Shown piece after piece: positions 32,946 to 45,392 of a stretch of DNA of 64,000 nucleotides (position 1 is the first letter of the stretch; each line of letters starts with the position of its first letter). The notes under the pieces were generated by a model. That model was given only the letters and a program-made list of their open reading frames with translations, did not search any database and had not been told where the DNA came from. This stretch comes from Tricholoma matsutake (taxonomy: Eukaryota > Basidiomycota > Agaricomycetes > Agaricales > Tricholomataceae), in assembly GCA_026075535.2 (NCBI GenBank), contig AP026547.1, forward strand, positions 8,990,001 through 9,054,000, written 5' to 3'. The position numbers were made by a program, and so were the translations under genes.

Positions 32946-34412
32946 TGGTGTTTGAGGGTTCAGTCCATAGGACCGAAGACTGAACCAGACTGAACCGTGG
33001 TCCATGCTGCAGTTCGGTCCATTTGTCTGAAAAATTGAGTAACCAAAACTGTGGTTCAGTTGCTGGTTCACTCATTTTGAAAACATTTGAAGACTGTTAT
33101 AAGACCGGTTGTAACCAGTTTACAACCGGTCTTATACACTTAGATTACATACCCTATAAGCTCCTATAAGAGTACCAAATAAATATATTTATATACTAAT
33201 TACATATGTCGTAGATAAAAAATGGGGGCATGCCCAAATGAATAGAGGGAAAAGTAAGCTGTTTAAATAGCACTGACCATTTGCACCTGTTTGCATGGTC
33301 ACATGTACTCTCGTTTATGTGTTTTTGATGTGTTTACATCTTTCATTTATATGTTTACATTTATTTGTACTGTATTGCCACCAGCCACAATGTGTTTCGC
33401 AACTTGGTTTCTCTCCCTACAACAATGGCCTTGTCCACAACTAGGGCACAAACAACATCTGTTGTTGCTTGTGCCCCAGGTAAGTATCTTTTACTCTTTG
33501 CCTTTCATTTGTAACTAATTTTTATCTTGCTTGTTTCTTAGAATCTAAGTATATTATAACACATTATAACACTGACAACATGGCACCCACTTCCAGCCTC
33601 ACAAGCCACTGCTTGTGGGGTGGACTGTGGGTGCAGGAGATGAGGACAATGAAGACAAGGACAATGAGGGATGACAACGATAACAAACCACAAATGATAA
33701 GCAGGGGACAACAACGATGACAAAAAATGAGTGGAGGACGATGACAATGAACAATGAGTAGGGGATGACAACGACAACAAATGCCAAGCAGAGGACAACA
33801 ACGATGACAAATGATGAGTAGGGGACAACGACAACAATAATGAATGACAAGCAGGGGACAATGATGATGATGAATGAGTAGGGGACAATGATGACAACGA
33901 ATGAGTAGGGGACAACAATGACAATGACTGAGTAGGGGACAATGACAACGATGAACAACAAGCAGGGGACAACAACAATTGGGGATGACGATGAGGATGA
34001 ACAGAGACCACAAGACAGTGACAATGCAACACCCGCCCCTCCCTCGCTCGAAATGCAAGATGAAGGGGTGGTTTTCTACTGACATGTCTTCCCCAGCACC
34101 GCCGTCCAGCCTCGTGAGCCCCTGCTCGTGGGTGGACTTGTTTTCTTGTTTTTTAATTTGTTTTTTTCTATTTCTATTTCTATTTCTTTTTTCTATTTCT
34201 TTTTCATTCTCTTACACCATGGCTGTGAGCAACTGCTCGCAGCATGTAAATGTAATTAGTTTTATTTAGTATATAATAGAATTAAGTTAATACTCGAAAA
34301 AAATGGGACGAAAACTGGTTCAAACTGGTCTATGTCACTTGGGCTTGCAGTCTGGACCAGTTAACCCACTTTGGGGTTGAAAAACCGGACTGAACCAGAC
34401 CTTAAAACACTA
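32946..34412 (+). mobile_element. hAT-A element in the gypsy2 leader
   Basis: The element is 1467 bp with left end TGGTGTTTGAGGG and right end CCTTAAAACACTA. The 8-bp duplication CACACTGC is at 32938-32945 and 34413-34420. It holds a subterminal hairpin AAGACCGGTTGTAACC near 33101, a stem-loop GGGCACAAA...CTTGTGCCC near 33445-33478, an intron-like cassette (about 33480-33540, GTAAGT...TAACTAAT...TTCTTAG), a palindrome CACAAGCCACTGCTTGTG near 33600, and a degenerate GACAATGATGAGTAGGGGACAA tandem tract at 33650-33980. Confidence 0.85.
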
Positions 34413-34429
34413 CACACTGCCCAAGATAG

Positions 34430-36182
34430 GCAGGTATGGAGTGGACGGCACTTCCCAAAGCTCCACAGACTCCCTACACACTGTTCCTGACAGTCCTGCC
34501 TTTAGTGCGCCACCATTTTCACCTAACATGCCCCCTAGCAACATGGATGCATCAGAGTGCCTCAACATGGTTGAAGGTGACATTACTGGAATACATGCAC
34601 AAATCAATTTGCTTAAATCTACAATCAAAAACCTCATCAGAACCTTTCAGACTACCTCTACAACCAACATTCCCCCCATTACAACTCCAAGCATGCCCAA
34701 CAACAACAATGTGCTGCCTAGCACGCCCAGATCAAATTGTCCCCCCCCCCACCAAATTTAATGGTGCACATGCACAGGGGCATGTGTTCCTTAATTCCTG
34801 TGAGTTGTACATCAGTCTCCAGTCATATCAATTTGTCAACAAAAATTTATTGGGCCTTTACATGCATGAAATCTGATGCACTTATCTCTATGTGGACTGT
34901 ATTCTTCACCAAACTAAAGAACTTGGTTCTCTACCTTTCTCCACTTGGGGTGACTTTCGAGCAGAGTTTGTATGCCACTTTTGTCCCCTCAATGAGTGCC
35001 ACCAAGCAGTGACATGGCTTGAGTCCTCCTCTTGCCATTGGGCACATTGATCCATGGATGATTATATTGACAAGTTTAAGGACTTGGTGGACATGGCAGG
35101 ATATGGAAATGGGCTACCAGTGGTGGTGAAGTTCTGATGGGGCCTCAAGTCAGAGATTCAGGACCAGATTGCACAGATGTTGCAAGGGCACCCAGCAGAT
35201 GATGATATCTATGCTTGGTATGAAGCTGCTTCACTCTGTGATGAGAACCAACTCACAAATGTGGCATTTAACACTGCATTCCGTGCTCCAACTACCACTC
35301 ATGTGCCCTACACCTTCAATCAAACCCTTCCCCAATGTAACCCCATTCCTATCTGTCAGACTCCTACACCTGCTGTCAATGTCCTGGTACTGATGGATGT
35401 TGATGAGCCCATAGCCGCATGCATAGGTTGAATCTCTGCTACCATTGTGGGGAAACTGGACACATGGCTGGACCATGCCCCCATTATCAGGATATTTGCA
35501 TGGTCACCCCTGAGGGGTGAGATGAACTCCTCCAGGACCTGTTGGTGCTTGTAGATGTTGAGGAAGTGAAGTGTCAGGTTGAAGAGGAGATCAAATCAGA
35601 AGTTGTAGAGAAGCAGGATTTTTCTATTTGCAGCGAGTGAATCATACACCCTCATTGCCTGTCCATAACCACTTTGAAGTTTTGTCAGTTGAATCCCTGG
35701 AGAATGAATCTGATTCCATGACCATTCCCCTCTCTGACCCTTTGAAGTTGGCTGAAGACATACCTGCTCTTCCCATCTCTCCCCCTGCCCCATGCCCCAA
35801 AATTAAGTCATGGGAGCACAAACTACCATGCAAATATATTGTTGCATCCACTCCCTCGATGCATTCCTTGAGCCTGGCAATCAAACTACTGACTACTCAT
35901 ATGGGACAGATACTTGGTCTCTCTGTACTCCTGGACTCTGGTGTGACCAGTCTCTTCATTGATGCCCACCTCACACAACAACACCACCTGAACACTCGCT
36001 CACTCTCATGTACAATACCTGTTTATAATGCAGATGGATCCCCAAATGAAGCTGGTGCCATCCAAGAGGTTGTAGACCTGGTCCTCTGTTACAAAGATCA
36101 TAGTGAGCATGCCCTTTTTGCTGTCACTCAGTTAGGAAAGCAGAAGGTGATCTTGGGCTATCCATGGCTTCAAGACCATAAC
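34430..36182 (+). pseudogene. gypsy2 gag and aspartic protease
   Basis: Gag starts near ATG 34441 (MDGTSQSSTDS), slips frame at the C10 run at 34740, and carries a capsid-like region (DDYIDKFKDLVDMAGYG near 35055, WYEAASLCDEN near 35218). A CCHC zinc knuckle CYHCGETGHMAGPC follows near 35437. Protease follows: LLDSGVTSLFID near 35929, intact at D-S-G, and ILGYPWLQDHN just before the hAT-A insertion at 36183. TGA stops at Arg-like positions occur near 34875 and 35135. The frame resumes after hAT-A with PEVNWYTG. Confidence 0.8.
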
Positions 36183-37019
36183 TAGTGTTTAAAGGTCCAG
36201 TCCGGTCCAGTTTTTGACTTCCAAATGGGGCAACCAGCAACCGCAACCAGTCTAGGACTGACCCAGATATTGGAGGACTGCAACCGGACCCTTTAGGACT
36301 GGTTCTAATTGGTCCATGGACTGAAAAAAGACTGGTTTGGACCAGTCTTTTCTTGTAAGATTTATTGTGCCAAATAACCCATATGTATCTCAACAAATAT
36401 GACCATTACCTCAGATACATTATATTCATGGATAGAGATTGTAATACTCCATAGACCAATCCAACATTTAAGCAATTCCGTCAAGATTTGACTGAGATAT
36501 GGCCAAAACTGAAAGGACATGCATTCAAGTTGCAGTTTTAGTTTGTAATTTGTAGTTTGTAGTTACACTCATTTGGGCTGTTATATGAATAAAATCACAT
36601 GGTAAAGATAATTAGGCATGTTGTTGTTACTTTTATGATGTCATATAGCTGTACAAAAAAAAAATTATAGCTCCAGTAATAAGCAACACAATCAAAGTTG
36701 TTCTGATACAACAAATACTCATACAAAAATGTTGTTGGTCATATCTCAACCAATTCCTGACCATTTTTGATGATCCAGGGACCAAAAATGAGGTAAATAT
36801 GTGTGGGAGTAAGGTCCAACATACATTGAGATGAAAGACCAGTTGCAACCAGTTTAACTGGTTTTTCATCGGTCCTACTATATTTTCCAAAATGAAAGAC
36901 CAGCAACTGGACTGAAAAAGACTGGTCCATAAATAGACCACTGGTCCAGTCCTAATCGGTCCAGTTCAGCTCAGTTTCGGTCTTTTTTTTGGTCCTACAG
37001 ACTGGACCTTTAAACACTA
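36183..37019 (+). mobile_element. hAT-A element, short form
   Basis: The element is 837 bp with perfect 20-bp inverted ends TAGTGTTTAAAGGTCCAGTC and the 8-bp duplication ACCATAAC at 36175-36182 and 37020-37027. A subterminal GACCAGTTGCAACC hairpin lies near 36838. Unlike the other hAT-A copies it has no palindrome or intron-like modules; its middle is A/T-rich. It lies exactly between WLQDHN and PEVNWYTG of gypsy2. Confidence 0.9.
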
Positions 37020-37027
37020 ACCATAAC

Positions 37028-37727
37028 CCAGAGGTCAACTGGTATACTGGGAGGTTACCATGAGCCAGTGTCCATCCAGCTGTCACACTTGTTTCACAGA
37101 AGCTAGGCAAGAACATTGTGGACAAAGGGCCTCAGTGCAATGTACTCAGAAGTGTTGTGCTGGACCCCTACCTGTGCCTGATGTGGAGTTAGAGGGGGTT
37201 CCTGATCTGATGCCAGACTCAGATGATGACAAGGAGGAGCCAGAGGAAGTGGAGGAAGGTGATCAGACTTTCTACACTGTGATTTGTCCATTGCATGAGG
37301 TGTGTGCTACATTGAACATATCCCAATGCCTCACTGAGGCCTTCCACAAAAACAATGCTGCTAAATCCTGTACTGATTGCTTACTTCCTCATCTCCATGA
37401 GTTTGGGGATGTGTTCTACAAGGAATAATTTGACTCTCTCCCTGTGCACAAGCCATGGAATCATCCAATCAAACTCACCCCTGGTGCAACCCCTTCATCC
37501 TGCAAGGTATATCCTCTCTCTCCTGAAGAACAGTGACAGCTTGACCAATTCATCAACGAGCACCTGGCTGGATGTATTCAACCATTGTAGTCACCCATGG
37601 CCTCTCCCTTTTTCTTTGTCAAGAAGAAGGATGGCTCACTTTGACCAGTTCAAGACTACAGAAGGCTCAATTACATCACGGTCAAACCATTACCTCTCAT
37701 CTCTGAGCTTGTGAACCAGTCCCTCGA
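37028..37727 (+). pseudogene. gypsy2 protease-RT linker and RT start
   Basis: After PEVNWYTG comes a frame with MSQCPSSCHTCF, an acidic stretch (DSDDDKEEPEEVEEG near 37220), LPHLHEFGDVFYKE near 37385 and the RT entry [11 protein letters not shown] near 37609, then DYRRLNYITVKPLPLISELVNQ. TGA replaces Arg near 37533 and 37642. The RT breaks at 37727 and resumes at 51178 with YFTKLTVHWGYNN, so only a few codons are missing between. Confidence 0.8.
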
Positions 37728-38040
37728 GGCACTTTGCAGAGATTTGAATGACTTCAAATGTCATTGAATATCGTCAGACCTCCTCACATTTAGTTCCCTT
37801 ACTCTTGGATAACAGCAGTGATATTTAGTACCACCTCACAACCTTCCTCTAACTAGTGTTATACCATTTGAGGCCATTTAGTAGGTTTTGTTTGGGTTTC
37901 CTGGTGAAGCATCATCAGCATAAATGATAGGCATGCATTCCAACACACTTGACAATGGGGAAAGGTCCCAGGAAGCGATGAGCAAGTTTCTTGGATGGAC
38001 ATGTAGTGGAGATGTCACTGATGTTCAAGAATGCTTTGAG
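37728..38040 (-). other. Inverted junction block: gypsy2-family fragment plus LTR end of gypsy3
   Basis: 37737-37917 is the reverse complement of 49962-50145, the terminal part of the gypsy3 LTR. 37918-38040 is the reverse complement of gypsy2-family integrase DNA like 59395-59500 (coding MCPSKKL and CFLGPFPIVK). Read on the minus strand, integrase DNA runs directly into TGATGATGC, the LTR end. So about 300 bp spanning the target and the LTR start has been inverted beside the rest of the LTR. Confidence 0.6.
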
Positions 38041-38820
38041 GAAAGTTCAAGGATGTTTGAGGGGCTTGTCAAGGATGAGAATGGATTTGACAGATGCTGG
38101 GGATAGACTATAGAGATGTGGAAAGGCTTTGAGAGGGGATAGATGATAGACAATAGTTTTGAGAAGCTAATATGGAAGGTTCAAAGAAGTTTATGGTAAT
38201 ACGCTAAACTTTGGGACTAAGATGAGAGGCTTGGACTCAAGAGAACTGCTCTTGAATCAGATGATGGATGTGATAGGATGATCTATTCTGTTGCTCTAAG
38301 TAGCTAGTACAAGGCTATATATGTTTGGAAAAGATGGTACTTAAAAGGAAATAAAACATAAGGAATACATGAGGCAAGATATAAAACAATAAAGAACTTT
38401 GCAAATCATAAAATAAATGAAAGATGATGAGAAGGGAAATGTATAGAGTCATGATTTATCATGGGTACCTGTCCTATTGATCCAATATATCATCAAACCA
38501 TCAAAGTGCCACAATCATATCCTAAGATCCCATTGTTGTGTCTCCTCATGTCCAGTGGTGCTTGATATGTGACACAATAACTCATACAAGGTGTGCTGCA
38601 TGTGTCTGAAGGGTGGTGCAATAAGCATATGGCAGCCAAAGGCATTCAAGGTGCTGTGAAGTCATTCAAACTCGCTTGAAGTGCTGCAAAGTTGTTCAAA
38701 GTGCTACAAAATCATTTCAGAGTGGTTTTGTGGAGTTCATAGGGATTGGGAGCATGTGTGGTGATGTGTTGATGCATTTGGAAGTGTTCCCAGACCTTAG
38801 AGTGCCAAGTGGACCTATCA
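38041..38820 (-). repeat. gypsy3 3' LTR, direct-orientation part
   Basis: Aligns over its length with 50200-50985 in the same direction, with scattered C/T and A/G differences. On the minus strand it begins TGATAGGTCC directly after a purine tract (CAGTAAGGGGGAGGA). Its outer end is replaced by the inverted block at 37737-37917. Confidence 0.8.
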
Positions 38821-38960
38821 TCCTCCCCCTTACTGAAATCCTGACTGTCCCAGTCAGCTGATTGGAGTCAGGTGTGAAATGTGTGATCATGTTGAAATTG
38901 TAAACAAAACTCAAAAAACTTCTTGTTCTTCTTCATTAACTCTTAAACCTCACTTTCATC

Positions 38961-40240
38961 ATGTCTCTCCTTGCTGAACTCAACCATGAGGTTCTTGAAT
39001 ACCCCAAGTTGATGCCAGATCATGGTGTTGCTGAGGATCTCGACTTCAAGGTATGGGGAAAAGGGTTTTGCAATAGGATGTAAGTTTTTTGCTGTTCTTT
39101 TGGCAGTTAAACATGCTAAAACACTTCATTCAGATGGAATATGATGAACTTGCCAATGACCTGGATGAAGAGCATGACTCAACTGTGCAAAAGGTCATCA
39201 ATGAAGTTTTCAAGCTTTTCAAACCGATGGCTCAACATGAATGGCTTTTGTGGGGGGGGAGCTTTTGTTTACATATCTGAGTGAGCAGGTAGAGCAGGAG
39301 TGACAGGAAGAGGAAGCAAAATGGGTTCAGGAGGAGGAGGAGGCTCGCAGGGTGGAGGAAGATGCAAAGAAGGCAAAGATCAAGGCTCAGAGGGGAGCGT
39401 TAGGAGATGCTCGAAGTCATTATCGAAAGAGGAGTTGCAGCAACAAAACACAAAGTTAGCTGCAGAAGCACAAGCAATCAAGAGTGCAGAGGCTGGGGAG
39501 GAGGATGAAGACAAAAATTTAGGAAAATTGCCAATAATCAGGATTGGGAAGTGGAAGGCAGTGGAGATCGAGGCAAGCAAGGATGAGGAGGACAAGATGA
39601 TTGAGGATGAGGTAGAGAGCAAGTGGAGGAGGTTCACAGAGGGCAGACTTCTCAATTTTGAGGGCCCAGTGAGTTTTCAAAATCGAATTTGATTTCCAAC
39701 TTTACCAACTAGATGCATCATAGTGCAATTGTTGTGCTGGGATGAAATCCCAGCTGCACTGTGTCATTGAAGAAGGGGCCCCAAAGTGTGTCAAGTGCAT
39801 GGAGGCACTGCAGGGATGTTATTGGGAAGGGGTATCAAGGAAAGGGCTTTGGAAAAGTGAAGGGAAGAAGTTTGGGGGTGCGAAGAGCAGAGATGCAAAA
39901 TGGGTGACACGCCCAAAACCAGGTACAAAGTTTAGTTGAAGTAATTTTGTAGTGTTTGCTAACTTAGTTTTTGGATTGCAAAGTGCCTCGAATTTGCATT
40001 GTAGGCCCCATCAAGGATGTCAAACCAGTAGTGGGACCTTTGAGACCATCGAAGGAGAGAAGGAGGATGTTGAAGGGAAAGGGAAGAGCAAAGGCAAAGG
40101 CGTCACAGGGTTTCAAGGATGCGGATGAAGAGGTCAGTATACATCATCGAATCCTGATGACGAGGTTGGCAGAAATGAAAGTCGAGATGGAAGTCTTGCA
40201 TAGGCAAATAGCAGTTGTTGAAGAGATGTTAGAAGAGTAG
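38961..40240 (+). pseudogene. Antisense accessory ORF of gypsy3 (C-x2-C-x6-C protein)
   Basis: Plus strand, opposite to gypsy3 pol, between integrase and 3' LTR. Exon 1 from ATG 38961 (MSLLAELNHEVLEYPKLM) ends at a GTATGG...TTGGCAG intron near 39051-39107, followed by MEYDELANDLDEEHD. A Glu/Lys/Arg-rich stretch with frame breaks spans 39290-39660. A later exon has CVKCMEALQGCYWEG near 39790, a C-x2-C-x6-C cluster, then a basic segment (KERRRMLKGKGRAKAKA near 40045). The C-terminus is a heptad-like helix (RLAEMKVEMEVLHRQIA) with a stop near 40240. Layout and position match the gypsy1 accessory ORF. Confidence 0.6.
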
Positions 40241-40599
40241 AATAGAAAAAAAACTTCATAGTATTTTTCTTTATTATCTTGTGAGTCTCAAAAAGTAGCA
40301 ATAAGAGAGTAAAAGAAAAAGAAAAAATAAGGGAAAGGCTCAGTAGATCATCATGGCCAAAAAACCCTTTTGGAGTTTGCACAACCACACTATAATGCAA
40401 TATTGTGACTTGTATTGTACACTAAAAGAAATTGAAGTCATAGGTAAGTGATCGCAAACAAAGAGAAAGGAATAATTGTTCATCTTTGAAGTCTGGAAGG
40501 TCTTCAGGAATATCTTCATCTACGTTCAAAGTGTTTCAAAGTTTTTTGAGATGTTCTGAGTCGATATTGAGGAAGTTCAGCAGAAGGGGAATTGATTTT

Positions 40600-41870
40600 G
40601 GAGCAAAATAGGGAAGGAGTCAGAAGGCAGTGACTGGCCGATGGAATACTGAACCATTGAGTTTGCAGATGATGTAGGCTCCTCTATAGTTTTGATCGAT
40701 GATGATGAGGGGACCTAAATATTGAGGTTGCATCTTGCAATTGAGGGATTTCTCAATTTGCATGTTTCAAAGTAGGACCAGGTCACCTTTTTTGAAGTTG
40801 TAGTTGCGCATTGTTCATTTGTGAATGAGTTAGAAATGTTTTGCGGCTTCAAGTCAAGCAGTATAGACTTTCAAATATAGAAGTTCAAGGTCAGATGATC
40901 ATTTTTGTAGTGCTATTGCTCTTTGAGCGATGAGATTGGTTGTCGATAAGATAGAATCGGGAGGGGGTTGCAAGTATGTTGCTTTGGAGATGTCAAGTGG
41001 GATGAGGGGATGTGATCCTGTAACTGCAAAGTAAGGAGAGCAACCCATACATCTACAAACCATAATTTGTTCTGCCCAAAACACAGAGTGTGCTTCAGCT
41101 GACCATTTGCTCTGATCTCCATTGACTGCTTTGAATAACGATTGTTGAACATGGAAGTGAGCTCTTTTGATGAGTCCGTTCACATGAGAATTGTAGCTAC
41201 TAATTCAAATATGGTTAATGTGATATCATTTCAAAAGGTACTCCAATGCTGCAATGAAGGCTGATCTGTTATTGCTCACGATTTTGTATAGGGAACCCCA
41301 TCTACAAATGATGTCTTCAAAGATCCAATCCCTGAGGGTCATGGCATTTTCTCATTGAAGATTTTGCCATTCAGGATAAGTCATTAGCAAACATCAACCA
41401 TGTACAATATACTTGAATCCGCTCAAAGGAGGCATTTGCATAGTATCGATGTAGACTTTGCTGAATAAAGGTGCAGGTGTGGCAATGATAGGTGGGATAA
41501 GCAAATTTCGAGTTTCTCATACTTGGTGGAGGTGGCAGGTGTGAATAAACCATGCGATGTCAGCTTTCATGTTAGGCCACCAGAATTGTAGGGAAATAAC
41601 TGATTTTGTTGCGAAGACCATCTTGTGTCTGATATCATCGTGAGCTGCACTAATAATTTTGAGACAACATTCAGGAATTGTGATGATCTTGTGAGCTCCA
41701 TGAGAGTCCTTTCTCCATAGTTTGCCAGAATCTAAGAAGAATTCAGTGAAATATCAAATGAAGATAGCATATTCAGAATCTGATAAATCTGGGGGTCATA
41801 CCAAAGCTTCTAGCCATTTTTGAATGTGAAGTAATTGTTCATCATCCTTTTTCACATTGTTCATTCATGG
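40600..41870 (-). pseudogene. gypsy3 integrase
   Basis: Minus-strand fragments in different frames: a zinc-binding-like H/C region near 41550-41500 (YHCHTCTF), core-like segments to about 41200, and a C-terminal part starting NGLIKRAHFHVQQSLFKA near 41180 with HPLIPLDI near 41020. Many stops. No chromodomain follows. The assignment rests on order and on the NGLIKRAH...SLFKA and SPYFAVTGSHPLIP motifs. Confidence 0.6.
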
Positions 41871-41889
41871 GACATCATTGTAGGTCAGA

Positions 41890-42987
41890 TCCTCCCCCTT
41901 ACTGAGATCTGAAGAGAGGGAGTGTTGAAATTTGATAGGAAGTAAAGGGACGACTAGTGGGATTGATTTGGTGTACAAAACTGTGAAGACAGTCGATCCA
42001 GTCTCTGAAATCATTTTCATTATCATATTGGTCATCTTTGTCTTGTAGAGGACATCTTGAAAGTCCATCTGGACCATGATGTGTACCTGCAATGTGAACT
42101 AGTGTGAAGTGAAATGTGAGAATTGAGACAATCCATTGATTGATACTGGCACTTGGTGTGATATCAGGATTTGAGAGCAAGTCTTTGATATACCTTGCAT
42201 TGACTTTGACGATAAGGTTTTGGACCCCTATTAGATACAATTGAAGTGCCCCAAGAGTGCGATATAGACCATAGAGTTCGAGTTTTGGTTGCGAAAACCA
42301 AGATTCACAGTCATTAAGTGCAATCGAGCTGAATCGACTGTAATACTGTTTTCGAGGGTTGTCAGGATCGCATTGCACAAGAAAGAAATAGCAATGTATG
42401 AAGTGTCGACTGATAGGATAACTTGGGCATCAGATGAGTAGTTGATAGCATGAATTGCTGGGGAATTGATGAGTGCTTGCTTCAGGTCTTCCTGTGCTGC
42501 AATTTGCTTTGGTCTGAATTTGAAAGGAATGTCTTTCCGAGTGAGTTGAATCAGCATTGTAGCACATTGAGCAAAATTTCGAATAAAGATATGACAAACT
42601 CCAATGGTTCCTAAAAATGCCTTGACTTTGGTAAGGCTTTGACAAGGTCCCCATTTGCTAACTACTGCAATGCAAGTGGGATCAGCCATATGACCTTTGA
42701 TATTGCATCAATGCCCTAAAACTATTATTTTGGGGACACAAAGGTAGAGTTTTGGACCAGAAAATGTTCCTCCACAATACTTCATGCATTGGATTATATG
42801 ATTTAGGTTCCCAAAATGTTCCTGGACAAAGTGTCAAATGCCTGGATTATCAGTGATCGTTTCATAAGATCCTCTGATCATTCAATATTCCAATTTTGGA
42901 CCCTTAACTGGTGTATTGTTGATGTAAGGGATGGTGATATGAGGGATTTCAGGTTGTAGGATGAATGTGACGTCATCGTGTAAGATT
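41890..42987 (-). pseudogene. gypsy3 RT palm and RNase H
   Basis: Just inside the hAT-A junction the minus strand reads LHDDVTF near 42980; the D-D pair is intact. KVKAFLGTIGVCHIFI near 42630 is the RT connection. RNase H-like sequence follows (DAQVILSVDTSYIAI near 42435, then KLELYGLYRTLGALQ). HIAGTHHGPDGLSRCPLQ near 42080 is the typical end of RNase H before integrase. Frame breaks and stops are scattered. Confidence 0.7.
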
Positions 42988-42995
42988 GGAACCAA

Positions 42996-44690
42996 TAGTG
43001 TTTGAAAGTCCGGTCCAGTCCAGTCCAGTTTTTTTGACCCCAAAAGGGGCAACCACAGACCGGACCAGTTGTGTTCATTCTCAATTTCTACACAACTGTG
43101 GACTGGACTTGTCTAAACTGGTCCTGATTGGTTGCTTAACGGTTAATGAGTAGACTGGTTGTAACCGGTTGCAAACTGGTCCAGACAGGGTACATAGTGA
43201 GCTATATAAGTACATTACAGTTATATTACTACTAAATTCACACCCTGCGAGCAGAGGCTTGCAGCGGTGGAGGGGTGCTATGGATAATAAAAGAAAGAAA
43301 ATTAATAATCCCCTCACAGGATGTGTGAGGGGCATTAGCACATGAAAAAAAAGAAACTACCCCCACCGTCCCACGTTTCGAGTGAGTATGGGGGGTGGCA
43401 GTGGCATTGAGCGAATGTTGGAGGTGGAGGTGGGGGCGTCATCGACATCATCCATCCCCACCGCGCCAGTCATTGTCCATTCGGGCACTTCTGCATTGCC
43501 CTGTTGTCCGTCATTGGTGTAGTCCATTGTTGTTCTCCATCGCTGTCATTGTCAGCCACCATCGGAAGTGGTAGTGGTGGTCATCATCATCGTCAGCACC
43601 TCCATCTCCCCCTGTGAGCAGTTGCTCACAGGTAGGGTGGTGGTGGTGCTGTGTCAGGGCCTCCCTGCTGTCATGTTTTCAGGGTGTTGGCAGTGTTGGT
43701 GCTGATGCTGGTGTTGTTGGAGTTGTCATGGACTTCACTGTTGGGGTGAGGTTGCTGGTATAGGGCCACGTGTTGTTGTTGCGGCACCATTTCCTATTTG
43801 ATGAGCAGTGGGGGGGGGGGGTCAGTGATGATGTGGTGAGTTTATGGGGTTGTAGTGTGCTTATGTTGCGTGTACGCCACTGCACTGGCACCTTGACCTG
43901 TTCCTGGTGTCACCCCCACTCCCTGTAGTTGTTCAGGAGGCTGTTGATGACCTCACACCCATTTAGATGTGGAGGTGTCGTAGGCACAGTGGGGTCATTG
44001 TTGGTGATAGCAAGCTTTAAACCTATGATAAACACTGTTAGTAGGAAATAGAACAATGGAAGAACAAAAAGAAAGTTACTTACTATGTTTTGAGACCTTG
44101 CAATATGGGCATCAGTTGTCAAACACCTATAATGTGTATGATGTGGCATGTTCAGCGCTGTGCATGTTGCCCTTTCTTCTGGTTGAAGGGGTGTAGGTAG
44201 TCGAGGTGGTGGTTTACGTTGAGGGGGACATAGTAGACATGGCAGTGAGAGAGGTGGGAGAAGGGAGGTGGGGGAGATGGTTAGTGGTTGGCATTGTTCA
44301 TGGTAGCAATGTCAGCCAGTACAACATGGATAAACAATGTGCACTTTGCACACAAACATTGGCAAATGGTCCATGCACACCCAGACAGTATATAAACCCC
44401 TCACATTTCTTCCATTTTGCTTGGGCATGCCCACCCTCTACATTGTAATATATATTTATATAGATGATAAGGTAGATATATTATGTACTTATTTGTATAC
44501 TAAAAGACCAGTTGTAGACTGGTTTCAACTGGTTTTTACCCAGTCTATAAATATTTTTTAAACTACACAACTGGCAACTGAACTGGTCCATGACCACTGC
44601 AACTACAGCTGCAACATGGACTGGACCGTGGTTCAGTTCGGTTCAGTTGCCAGTTTTTTTCAGTCCATGCAACTGGACTTTCAAACACTA
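42996..44690 (-). mobile_element. hAT-A element inserted five codons from the RT active site
   Basis: The element is 1695 bp with left end TAGTGTTTGAAAGTCCGG and right end GGACTTTCAAACACTA. The 8-bp duplication GGAACCAA is at 42988-42995 and 44691-44698. Minus-strand modules include an intron-like cassette near 44026-44090 (GTAAGT...CTAAC...CATAG), palindromes near 43245 (GCGAGCAGAGGCTTGC) and 43612 (TGTGAGCAGTTGCTCACA), and GC hairpins near 43310 and 43360. No transposase ORF. Confidence 0.85.
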
Positions 44691-44699
44691 GGAACCAAG

Positions 44700-45384
44700 T
44701 TTGTCCAACCCATTGGTAGGGTGACAATTCAAAGTGCTCTGAAAGGTGTCTGAAATGTTGTTAGATCTTGAGATGATTCTGTGACTTTCCTTTCATCGAA
44801 TGTGACATATAAGTCCAACATTCCACTGCAAGCATGTCCTCCAAACTGTTCAGCCAGATGTTTGGGTATTGGGATGACACCAGAGTGCTGAATCATTACT
44901 TGATTTAGCAGTTTGAGACTGTGGATGATTCAAAGTGATTTCATGTCTTTCTTTGCAACACAAAACCATCGTGATTGATATGATGAGTTCAATGACTTGT
45001 ATACTCCTGCTTCTATCTTCTTCTTCAGCATTTTGCAGATATATTCATACAGACCAGGAGGTATAGGGATATTGTGTTTGACCCATGGAGTGTGAGGAAT
45101 GACAGGTAATTCAATAGGAGGAAAGAAGTCAGGGCAAAAACTTCCTTGTTCTTGTTTGGTCCATGTGAAACTGGTTTCGTGATTTTGAATAAAGTCGTGC
45201 ATAAGCTTTTGTTCTTCTGACCATAGGAAATCACCAGGATGGTTTTTGTCGATAATAGCTTTTTGTTTGAGTGAATATTGGGGAGAGGGGATAAGTGATG
45301 GGGGATGAGGATTGAGTTTTGGCATATTCTCAAGGGGGTCACTGGTGATTGTTTGAATGATGCGAAATCAATCAGGTAGTTCAG
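44700..45384 (-). pseudogene. gypsy3 RT N-terminal half
   Basis: Minus strand: FLWSEEQKLMHDFIQNHE near 45230, then PWVKHNIPIPPGLYEYICKMLKKKIEAGVY near 45090 and SRWFCVAKKDMKSL near 44970, the usual entry to Ty3/gypsy RT. The finger region continues to about 44700, where hAT-A interrupts. A TGA replaces an Arg-like codon near 45374. Upstream it joins 47144 across another hAT-A. Confidence 0.75.
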
Positions 45385-45392
45385 TAATAACT

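Noticed and set aside
33538..34085. Long overlapping minus-strand ORFs rich in Ser, Leu, Cys and Val.
   Set aside because: They read through the GACAATGATGAGTAGGGG tandem tract inside hAT-A; low complexity, several frames open at once.
32946..34412. An autonomous hAT transposase inside a hAT-A copy.
   Set aside because: No hAT dimerisation domain or zinc-finger-like frame is seen in any copy; all appear non-autonomous.
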